DNA of 11,381 bases from an uncultured bacterium (GTDB taxonomy: Bacteria; Bacillota_I; Bacilli_A; RF39; UBA660), in assembly GCA_900314225.1 (NCBI GenBank), contig OMUM01000013.1, forward strand, positions 1-11,381. Reading direction: 5' to 3'. Each line of letters starts with the position of its first letter. The stretch's first letter is position 1. The notes under the pieces are model-generated. The model made no database searches and was not told the DNA's origin. It worked only from the letters and a program-made list of their open reading frames with translations. The translations under genes were made by a program, and so were the position numbers. Positions 1 to 6,575 of the stretch are shown one piece after another.

Positions 1-1679
1 TTAACATCAATCATTGGATATCCTGCAAGAATACCAGTTTGCATAGCTTCTTGTAATCCCTTATCAACAACTGGAATATATTCACGAGGAACAACACCAC
101 CAACGATTTGGTCAACGAACTCATATCCTTTATCAGGATTTGGTTCAAATTTAACCCAAACATGACCATATTGTCCACGTCCACCTGATTGTTTAATATA
201 TTTTCCTTCACAGTCTCCAGCCTTTTTAATTGTTTCACGATAAGCTACTTGTGGAGCACCAACATTTAGTTCAACTCCAAATTCACGTCTCATACGATCT
301 ACTAAAACATCAAGATGCAATTCACCCATACCAGCAATAACTGTTTGTCCAGTTTCATGATCAGTATGAACTTTAAATGTAGGATCTTCTTCAGCAAGTT
401 TTTGTAAAGCAAGTGCCATTTTTGCTTGATCAGCTTTTGATTTAGGTTCAACAGCTAACTGAATAACAGGTTCTGGAACATCTAAGCTTTCAAGAATAAT
501 AGGTTTCTTTTCATCACATAGAGTATCTCCTGTTGTTGTATTTTTAAGTCCAACAGCTGCAGCAATATCTCCAGTATATACTTCACTGATTTCCTTACGA
601 TCATTAGCATGCATTTGAAGAATACGACCAATTCTTTCTTTTGTATTTTTTGTTGAATTTAAAACATAAGACCCACTTGATAAGTGACCAGAATAAACTC
701 TAAAGAAAGTTAATCTTCCAACAAAAGGATCAGTCATAACTTTAAAAGCAAGTGCTGAGAATGGTTGACTATCACTTGGATGTCTAACATCTTCTTTTCC
801 ATCCATATCTTGGCATACAATTGATGCAATATCAGATGGAGCAGGCATATAATCAGTAATAGCATCAAGCAATAAACGTACTCCCTTATTTCCTAAAGCA
901 TCTGTACAAAGCATAGGGAAAAACTCTGATGTTAATGTAGCTTTACGGATGACTTTCTTAAGTTCATCATTAGTAATTTCAGCTCCGTCCAAATATTTTT
1001 CCATAAATTCATCATCATATTCAGCAACAGCTTCAATTAATTTATTTCTATATTCATCAGCCTTTTCTTTCATGTCATCAGGAATTTCAACTTCTTCCAT
1101 TAATTCATCTTCTTTTCCATCAAACATATAGGCTTTCATATTAACTAAGTTAATAATACCTGTAAAATGATCTTCAGCTCCTATTGGTAATTCAATAGCA
1201 GCAACATTAGCACCAAGTCTATCAATACAAGTTTGTAATGACATATAAAAATCGGCACCAATTTTTTCCATTTTATTTGCACAAATCATTCTAGGTACAT
1301 TATACTCATTTGCTTGTCTCCAAACTGTTTCAGTTTGAGGCTCAACACCAGCATTAGCATCAAGTAATGCAACTGCACCATCAAGAACTCTTAAAGATCT
1401 TTGTACTTCAATAGTAAAATCTACGTGTCCTGGAGTATCAATAATATTTAAACGATATCCATTCCAATGACAAGTCGTAGCAGCAGAAGTAATTGTAATA
1501 CCTCTTTCCTTTTCTTGATCCATCCAGTCCATTTGAGATTCTCCATCATGAGTTTCACCAATCTTATGGATTCTACCTGTCAAGAAAAGAATTCTTTCCG
1601 TTGTTGTTGTTTTACCAGCATCAATATGAGCCATAATTCCAATATTTCTAGTCTTTTCTATAGACGTATCTCTTGCCAT
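1..1679 (-). CDS. fusA: Elongation factor G, N-terminal 559 codons (3' end outside window)
   Basis: This is the translocase GTPase that moves tRNAs and mRNA through the ribosome and, with RRF, helps recycle it. The start is ATG at 1679 (MARDTSIEKTRNIG), five bases after an AGGAG ribosome binding site and 12 bp after the rpsG stop. Visible motifs are the P-loop AHIDAGKT (17-24), the switch I region ERGITIT (58-64), DTPGH (81-85, with the catalytic His85), domain II from about 290, GELHLDV (452-458) and QSGGRGQYGHVW (497-508) leading into domain IV. The frame is open to base 1, so about 130 C-terminal residues of a roughly 690-aa protein are missing. Two guanine-recognition motifs depart from the usual form: G4 reads NKME (135-138) instead of NKMD, and the G5 loop reads CTDALGNKG (258-266) where bacterial EF-G normally has CGSAFKNKG. 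Last visible gene of the rpsL-rpsG-fusA unit; tuf usually follows. Confidence 0.97.
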   Translation of the reverse strand, partial: MARDTSIEKTRNIGIMAHIDAGKTTTTERILFLTGRIHKIGETHDGESQMDWMDQEKERGITITSAATTCHWNGYRLNIIDTPGHVDFTIEVQRSLRVLDGAVALLDANAGVEPQTETVWRQANEYNVPRMICANKMEKIGADFYMSLQTCIDRLGANVAAIELPIGAEDHFTGIINLVNMKAYMFDGKEDELMEEVEIPDDMKEKADEYRNKLIEAVAEYDDEFMEKYLDGAEITNDELKKVIRKATLTSEFFPMLCTDALGNKGVRLLLDAITDYMPAPSDIASIVCQDMDGKEDVRHPSDSQPFSALAFKVMTDPFVGRLTFFRVYSGHLSSGSYVLNSTKNTKERIGRILQMHANDRKEISEVYTGDIAAAVGLKNTTTGDTLCDEKKPIILESLDVPEPVIQLAVEPKSKADQAKMALALQKLAEEDPTFKVHTDHETGQTVIAGMGELHLDVLVDRMRREFGVELNVGAPQVAYRETIKKAGDCEGKYIKQSGGRGQYGHVWVKFEPNPDKGYEFVDQIVGGVVPREYIPVVDKGLQEAMQTGILAGYPMIDV

Positions 1680-1691
1680 ATTTTCTCCTTT

Positions 1692-2159
1692 CTACCATCT
1701 ATAATGAGCAAAAGCCTTATTAGCTTCAGCCATTCTATGAGTATCTTCACGTTTCTTAACGGCACTACCAGTACCATTAGATGCATCGATAATTTCATTA
1801 GCTAAATTATCAGCCATTCCTTTTCCACCACGTTCACGAGAATACTTTGTCAACCATCTAAGTGCTAAAGCTTGACTTCTCGCAGGTGTAACCTCAACTG
1901 GAACTTGATAGTTAGAACCACCAACACGACGACTCTTAACTTCAAGTTGAGGCTTAATATTTTCCATAGCATCATTAAATACTTCTAAAGCATCTTTTCC
2001 TGTTTTTTTGTTAACTGTATTAAATGCTTCATAAACTATACTTTGAGCTGTTCCTTTTTTACCATCTAACATAATAGTATTAATTAGTTTAGCAACTACT
2101 TGTGACTTATATATTGGATCTGGTAAAATACTTCTTTTTGCAGCACGTCTCTTACGCAT
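1692..2159 (-). CDS. rpsG: 30S ribosomal protein S7
   Basis: S7 is a primary 16S rRNA binding protein that nucleates assembly of the 30S head and lines the E-site/mRNA exit channel. At 155 aa it matches the usual Gram-positive length (Bacillus about 156). Family signatures are LPDPIYKSQVVAKLIN (12-27), DGKKG (32-36), the RRVGGSNYQVPVEV segment (77-90) and the C-terminal VKKREDTHRMAEANKAFAHYRW block (written here as VKKREDTHRMAEANK plus AFAHYRW). The ATG at 2159 follows a strong AAGGGAGGA site. The stop is TAG and the final Trp is TGG. It lies 34 nt after rpsL, too short for the larger S7 operator found between these genes in E. coli, and 12 bp before fusA, so co-translation with both is likely. 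Confidence 0.98.
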   Translation of the reverse strand: MRKRRAAKRSILPDPIYKSQVVAKLINTIMLDGKKGTAQSIVYEAFNTVNKKTGKDALEVFNDAMENIKPQLEVKSRRVGGSNYQVPVEVTPARSQALALRWLTKYSRERGGKGMADNLANEIIDASNGTGSAVKKREDTHRMAEANKAFAHYRW

Positions 2160-2193
2160 TTTTTATCCTCCCTTCAATTAATAATTACAATTT

Positions 2194-2604
2194 TTACTTA
2201 CCTTTTTTTGCACCATATTTACTACGGCCTTGTTTACGATCCTTGACTCCGGCAGTATCTAATGTACCACGTATAATATGATAACGAACTCCAATAAGAT
2301 CCTTAACACGACCACCACGAATTAGTACAACACTATGCTCTTGTAGATTGTGTCCAATTCCAGGAATATAAGTATCAACTTCTTTTCCATTAGAAAGACG
2401 AACACGAGCATATTTACGTAATGCAGAGTTTGGTTTCTTAGGTGTTTTAGTTCCAACACGAGTACAAACTCCACGCTTTTGAGGAGAGTTAGTATCAGTT
2501 GCTTTATGCTTAATTGTGTTTAAGCCAACACCAAGTACAGGTGCTTTACTTTTTCTAACTTTATTCTTACGCTTGTTATGAACCAATTGGTTAACTGTAG
2601 GCAT
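2194..2604 (-). CDS. rpsL: 30S ribosomal protein S12
   Basis: S12 sits at the 30S decoding centre and controls accuracy; it is the classical streptomycin target protein. The 136-aa product has the Gram-positive N-terminal form (MPTVNQLVHNKRKNKVRKS), QKRGVCTRV (42-50), TPKKPNSALRK (54-64), IPGIGHNLQEHS (80-91) and DRKQGRSKYG near the C terminus. Lys56 and Lys101, equivalent to E. coli Lys43 and Lys88, are both present, so the common streptomycin-resistance changes are absent. Residue 104 is Ile where the motif KDLPGVRYH normally has Pro (E. coli Pro91). The start ATG at 2604 is preceded by AAAGGAG with 9 nt spacing. First gene of the str unit, with its own promoter and a leader of about 87 nt. 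Confidence 0.98.
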   Translation of the reverse strand: MPTVNQLVHNKRKNKVRKSKAPVLGVGLNTIKHKATDTNSPQKRGVCTRVGTKTPKKPNSALRKYARVRLSNGKEVDTYIPGIGHNLQEHSVVLIRGGRVKDLIGVRYHIIRGTLDTAGVKDRKQGRSKYGAKKGK

Positions 2605-2691
2605 TAAATCAATCTCCTTTCTTTACACATATCCAGGTGTATCATTTTACCTTTTAAATAAAACTTTGCCAAAGCAAAGCAATTAATCAGC
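2605..2691 (-). promoter_or_regulatory. rpsL 5' leader with attenuator-like hairpin
   Basis: Predicted untranslated leader from the start site of the rpsL promoter to the rpsL ATG. It contains a 6-bp hairpin CTTTGC-TTTG-GCAAAG (2664-2679) followed on the minus strand by TTTTATTT, which looks like a weak intrinsic terminator. Just before the ribosome binding site there is a 5-bp hairpin TACAC/GTGTA with an 8-nt loop (2624-2641). The sequence shows only the structures; a regulatory role, such as attenuation or autogenous control, is inference. No known ribosomal-protein leader class was recognised. Confidence 0.4.
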
Positions 2692-2697
2692 ATTGTT

Positions 2698-2727
2698 AAT
2701 ATATCATGATATATATCAAAAAGTCAA
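2698..2727 (-). promoter_or_regulatory. Sigma-A promoter of rpsL-rpsG-fusA
   Basis: The -35 box TTGACT (2722-2727) and -10 box TATATT (2698-2703) are separated by 18 bp, with a predicted start near 2691. AT-rich DNA lies upstream. The spacer contains a perfect 16-bp palindrome, ATATATCATGATATAT (2699-2714), that also covers five bases of the -10 box, so it could be an operator. Confidence 0.65.
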
Positions 2728-2754
2728 CAATTTATTTAGATATTTTATAAAAGT

Positions 2755-2877
2755 TTAAATACGTCCTACTCCATAATGAATAGATAGTGCAACAACAGCA
2801 ATTAAAGCAATTACAAGACCAACCATAAATCCAATCATTGTAGATATCTCAAAACCTCTATTATTTAATTTCTTCAT
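2755..2877 (-). CDS. Small single-pass membrane peptide, prepilin-like N terminus (40 aa)
   Basis: A 40-codon ORF fills part of the gap between rpoC and rpsL. It starts with ATG at 2877, three bases after AGGTGAT (2881-2887), a good extended Shine-Dalgarno match of the same style as that before the methyltransferase gene, and ends in TAA. The peptide begins MKKLNNRGFEISTMIGFM, followed by an uninterrupted hydrophobic segment (about residues 14-33) and a short tail ending GVGRI. A basic head, then Gly-Phe, then one membrane helix resembles type IV prepilin/pseudopilin leaders, but the usual Glu at +5 after the cleavage site is Thr13. I do not recognise a family. Bacillus has the L7Ae-like ybxF/rplGB gene at this position; this product is not related to it. 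A candidate promoter precedes it and no clear terminator follows, so it may read through into rpsL. Coding status rests on RBS, start and hydrophobicity. Confidence 0.6.
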   Translation of the reverse strand: MKKLNNRGFEISTMIGFMVGLVIALIAVVALSIHYGVGRI

Positions 2878-2895
2878 ATAATCACCTACAATAAT

Positions 2896-2924
2896 ATGAT
2901 ACAAGATTCAAAAAAAAAAGTAAA
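2896..2924 (-). promoter_or_regulatory. Candidate promoter for the 40-aa ORF
   Basis: TTTACT (2919-2924) and TATCAT (2896-2901) are spaced by 17 bp, predicting a start near 2889 and a leader of only about a dozen bases before the ATG at 2877. The -35 box lies inside the T-rich tail of the rpoC terminator. The match is moderate (4/6 and 5/6 to consensus) in AT-rich DNA, so it could be fortuitous. Confidence 0.35.
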
Positions 2925-2949
2925 GAAAAAGGAGTAGATTCTCTACTCC
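2921..2949 (-). terminator. Intrinsic terminator of the rpoBC unit
   Basis: Perfect 8-bp stem GGAGTAGA/TCTACTCC with a GAA loop (2931-2949), followed on the minus strand by TTTTTCTTTA. The rpoC stop codon TAG (2943-2945) is part of the 5' arm, so the gene has almost no 3' untranslated region before termination. Confidence 0.85.
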
Positions 2950-5900
2950 ATAAATTGATCTTCTAATTGTTCTAGAGGCTCTTCATCCATAAATTTACTT
3001 TTTAATTCGTAATCAACATCTCTATAGTTTTTTAAACCAGTACCAGCAGGAATTAGTTTACCAATAATAACATTTTCTTTAAGTCCATGTAAATGATCAA
3101 CTTTTCCTCTAATAGCAGCATCTGTTAAAATACGAGTTGTCTCTTGGAATGAAGCAGCAGATAAGAATGAATCTGTTTCAAGTGCAGCTTTAGTAATACC
3201 AAGTAAAATTGGTTTTCCAAGAGCTGGCTTTTTACCATTAATAATAGCATCTTTATTTCCTTCAGTAAACTCATGAAAATTAACTAAACTTCCAGGTAAG
3301 AACTTAGTATCTCCACCATCAACAATTCTAATCTTACTAATCATTCTACGAGCAATTATTTCAATATGTTTATCTGAAATATCAACACCTTGAGAACGAT
3401 AAGTATATTGTACTTCTTTTAATATATATTCTTGAGTTGTTATAGGGTCAGTCACAGCAAGTAATTCCTTAGGGCTAACTGCACCTTCAGTTAATTTATC
3501 ACCGCAGTGAACTTCATCACCTTTTTCAACACATAACTTAGCACCATAATTAGTAACATGTTCTTTTGTTTCTAATTTATTAGTAATACTAATTTTATAT
3601 TTACCATGGTCTTCTTTAATCTTAGAAATAGTACCATCAATTTCTGCAATAGTTGCTTTTCCTTTTGGATTACGTGCTTCAAATAACTCTTGAACACGAG
3701 GAAGACCTTGAGTAATATCTTCAACACCAGCAACACCACCAGTATGGAATGTACGCATAGTAAGTTGTGTACCAGGTTCACCAATTGATTGGGCAGCCAT
3801 AACACCAACAGCTTCACCAATTTCAACTAAGTTACCTGTTGCTAAATTACGTCCATAACATTTTTGACATACACCATTTTCTGTTGCACAAGTAAGAATG
3901 CTTCTAATTTCAACTTCTTTAATACCAGCATCAACTATCTTATCAGCAAGTGACTCTGTAATCATTTGTAACTTATCAACTATTACTTCTTTAGTCACTG
4001 GATTAATAATTTTTTTATTAGCAAATCTACCAATAATACGATCTTTTAAACTTTCAATTACAGCACCAGTCTTTTCATTAATAAAGTCTCTAACAACCAT
4101 TCCTTGATCAGTACCACAATCTTTTTCTCTAACAATTATATCTTGTGATACATCAACTAAACGACGAGTTAAATATCCAGAATCAGCCGTTTTTAAAGCT
4201 GTATCAGCTAAACCTTTACGAGTACCATGAGTAGATAAGAAGAATTCAGCTACAGATAATCCTTCAATAAAGTTTGATAAAACTGGAATTTCAACAGAAG
4301 ATCCATCTGGTTTTGCCATCAAACCACGCATACCAGCAACTTGAGTAAAGTTAGAAATATTACCACGTGCCTTAGAATGCATCATCATAAATATTGGATT
4401 ATCAACATCAGTATTAGAAATTTCTTCTAGTTCAGCTTGAACCTTATCCTTAGCACCATTCCATGTCTCAACAACTTTATTATATCTTTCTTCTTCTGTT
4501 ATTAAACCACGTTTATATTGTTTATTAATTTTATCAACAAACTTTTGAGCTTCAGCAATAATCTCGCCCTTTTTAGAACTAGTCTCAACATCAGACATAC
4601 TAACAGTAACACCAGCAATTGTTGAATAATAAAAACCTAAGTCTTTTAATTTATCAAGCATTGTAGAAGTCTCAGTAGTTTTATATCTTTTAAATACTTG
4701 AGCAATTACTTTCTCCAAAGTATTCTTAATAAAAGGTTTTACCAAATCCATCTTCTTAATTTCTTCTGGAATATTAGAACCCTTCTCTAAGAAATACTTA
4801 TTAGGTGTAATATTATTAATATTTTCATCTGTTGGTTCATTAATATATGCAAATGTATCAGGTAAAATCTCATTAAATTTAATCTTACCAACAGTAGTTA
4901 CAAGATATTTTCCTTTTTGATTCTCAGTAAATAATTTATGTCTAAATGAATCTACTGGCACAGCAATACGAGTATGAAGGGTAATCTCACGTCTCTCATA
5001 TGCCATCAAAGCCTCATTTGTATTCTTAAATACTCTTCCTTCTCCATCTTCTCCAGCTTTTTCCATAGTAATATAATAATTACCTAAAACCATATCCTGT
5101 GATGGAGTAACAATTGGATCACCACTAGATGGTTTTAAAATATTATTTGAACCAAGCATCAATAATCTTGCTTCAGCTTGTGCCTCTTCTGATAAAGGTA
5201 AGTGAACAGCCATCTGATCACCATCAAAGTCAGCATTAAAAGCAGGACATACTAATGGATGCAAACGAATTGCCTTACCACCAACTAAAACTGGTTCAAA
5301 AGCTTGAATACCAAGTCTATGAAGAGTTGGCGCACGATTTAGAAGTATAGGATGCTCTTTGATTGCTTCTTCAACTATATCCCAAACTACAGGATCTTGA
5401 TTATCAATCAATCTCTTTGCAGCTTTAATATTATGTGCAATATCTTTACTTACCAAACCATTAATAACATATGGTTTAAATAATTCAAGAGCCATTTCCT
5501 TTGGAATACCACATTGATACATTTTTAATGAAGGACCAACTACAATAACTGAACGTCCAGAATAATCAACACGTTTTCCTAATAAGTTTTGACGGAAACG
5601 ACCTTGTTTACCTTTTAACATACTAGAAATTGATTTTAAAGGACGATTTCCTGCTCCTGTAACACTTCTACCTCGACGACCATTATCAAATAAAGCATCA
5701 ACAGCCTCTTGAAGCATACGTTTTTCATTTTGAATAATAATTCCAGGAGCACCTAAATCAATAAGTTTTTTCAAACGATTATTACGATTAATTACACGTC
5801 TATATAAATCATTTAAATCAGATGTTGCAAATCTTCCACCATCTAGTTGAATCATTGGACGAAGTTCTGGTGGAATAACAGGAATACAATCTAATATCAT

Positions 5901-6575
5901 CCATTCAGGCTTATTACCTGACTCATAAAATGCATTCAATACATCTAATCTTTTTAATAATCTAGTTCTTTTTTGTCCTTGAGCACTATCAAGTTCTTTT
6001 TCAATCTCATCTATTTCCTTCTTTAGATCTACATTCTTTAATAATTCCTTAATAGCTTCAGCACCCATACCAACTTTGAATCCAGTACCATATTTTTCAT
6101 AATATGCACGATATTCTTTTTCTGATAATGTTTGCTTATTTTCAAGTGGAGTATTACCTTTATCAATTACAACATAACTAACAAAGTATAAAACTTCTTC
6201 CAAATCTCTAGGACTCATATCAAGAACAAGTCCCATTCTTGAAGGAACACCCTTAAAGAACCAAATATGAGATACAGGAGTTGCAAGTTCAATATGTCCC
6301 ATACGTTCACGACGAACTTTTGCACGAGTAACTTCAACTCCACATCTATCACATACTATATTTTTATATCTAACTCGCTTATATTTTCCACATGCACATT
6401 CATAATCTTTTGTAGGTCCAAATATTTTTTCACAGAAAAGTCCATCTCTTTCCGGTCTTAGAGTACGATAATTAATTGTTTCTGGTTTTTTTACTTCACC
6501 ATATGACCATTCACGAATCTTTTCTGGAGAAGCTATTCCGATTTTTAATGCTGAAAACTTATTAACATCTATCAT
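2943..6575 (-). CDS. rpoC: DNA-directed RNA polymerase subunit beta'
   Basis: The 1210-aa catalytic beta' subunit, close to the Bacillus length (1199 aa) and without the large proteobacterial insertion. In order: N-terminal zinc ribbon with Cys60, Cys62, Cys75 and Cys78; the rudder/lid region around 240-345 (PPELRPMIQLDGGRFATSDL); the active-site loop NADFDGDQ (447-454), whose Asp449, Asp451 and Asp453 bind the catalytic Mg2+; the bridge helix around 776-811 (FFLSTHGTRKGLADTALKTA); the second zinc site Cys820, Cys896, Cys903, Cys906; and the trigger loop around 924-947 (QSIGEPGTQLTMRTFHTGG). The ATG at 6575 overlaps the rpoB TAA by one base (TAATG), and GAGGAAGGAG 10 nt upstream lies inside the end of rpoB, so translation is probably coupled. 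Ends in TAG within the terminator stem. Confidence 0.99.
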   Translation of the reverse strand: MIDVNKFSALKIGIASPEKIREWSYGEVKKPETINYRTLRPERDGLFCEKIFGPTKDYECACGKYKRVRYKNIVCDRCGVEVTRAKVRRERMGHIELATPVSHIWFFKGVPSRMGLVLDMSPRDLEEVLYFVSYVVIDKGNTPLENKQTLSEKEYRAYYEKYGTGFKVGMGAEAIKELLKNVDLKKEIDEIEKELDSAQGQKRTRLLKRLDVLNAFYESGNKPEWMILDCIPVIPPELRPMIQLDGGRFATSDLNDLYRRVINRNNRLKKLIDLGAPGIIIQNEKRMLQEAVDALFDNGRRGRSVTGAGNRPLKSISSMLKGKQGRFRQNLLGKRVDYSGRSVIVVGPSLKMYQCGIPKEMALELFKPYVINGLVSKDIAHNIKAAKRLIDNQDPVVWDIVEEAIKEHPILLNRAPTLHRLGIQAFEPVLVGGKAIRLHPLVCPAFNADFDGDQMAVHLPLSEEAQAEARLLMLGSNNILKPSSGDPIVTPSQDMVLGNYYITMEKAGEDGEGRVFKNTNEALMAYERREITLHTRIAVPVDSFRHKLFTENQKGKYLVTTVGKIKFNEILPDTFAYINEPTDENINNITPNKYFLEKGSNIPEEIKKMDLVKPFIKNTLEKVIAQVFKRYKTTETSTMLDKLKDLGFYYSTIAGVTVSMSDVETSSKKGEIIAEAQKFVDKINKQYKRGLITEEERYNKVVETWNGAKDKVQAELEEISNTDVDNPIFMMMHSKARGNISNFTQVAGMRGLMAKPDGSSVEIPVLSNFIEGLSVAEFFLSTHGTRKGLADTALKTADSGYLTRRLVDVSQDIIVREKDCGTDQGMVVRDFINEKTGAVIESLKDRIIGRFANKKIINPVTKEVIVDKLQMITESLADKIVDAGIKEVEIRSILTCATENGVCQKCYGRNLATGNLVEIGEAVGVMAAQSIGEPGTQLTMRTFHTGGVAGVEDITQGLPRVQELFEARNPKGKATIAEIDGTISKIKEDHGKYKISITNKLETKEHVTNYGAKLCVEKGDEVHCGDKLTEGAVSPKELLAVTDPITTQEYILKEVQYTYRSQGVDISDKHIEIIARRMISKIRIVDGGDTKFLPGSLVNFHEFTEGNKDAIINGKKPALGKPILLGITKAALETDSFLSAASFQETTRILTDAAIRGKVDHLHGLKENVIIGKLIPAGTGLKNYRDVDYELKSKFMDEEPLEQLEDQFME

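Noticed and set aside
949..1131. Plus-strand ORFs (for example 949-1131, 1467-1805, 3898-4107, 6267-6461, 6753-6974, 9104-9325)
   Set aside because: Each lies opposite a clearly conserved minus-strand gene, lacks family resemblance and a ribosome binding site, and has the Ser/Ile/Phe-rich composition of an antisense frame.
2766..2953. Direct repeat of 11 nt (CTACTCCATAA) at 2766-2776 and 2943-2953
   Set aside because: One copy is the rpoC terminator arm and the other is coding in the small ORF. It is short and probably coincidental.
3572..3826. Minus-strand out-of-frame ORFs inside rpoC, rpoB and fusA (3572-3826, 7516-7713, 11-238)
   Set aside because: Shifted-frame shadows of conserved genes, Leu/Val/Lys-rich, with no independent start signals.
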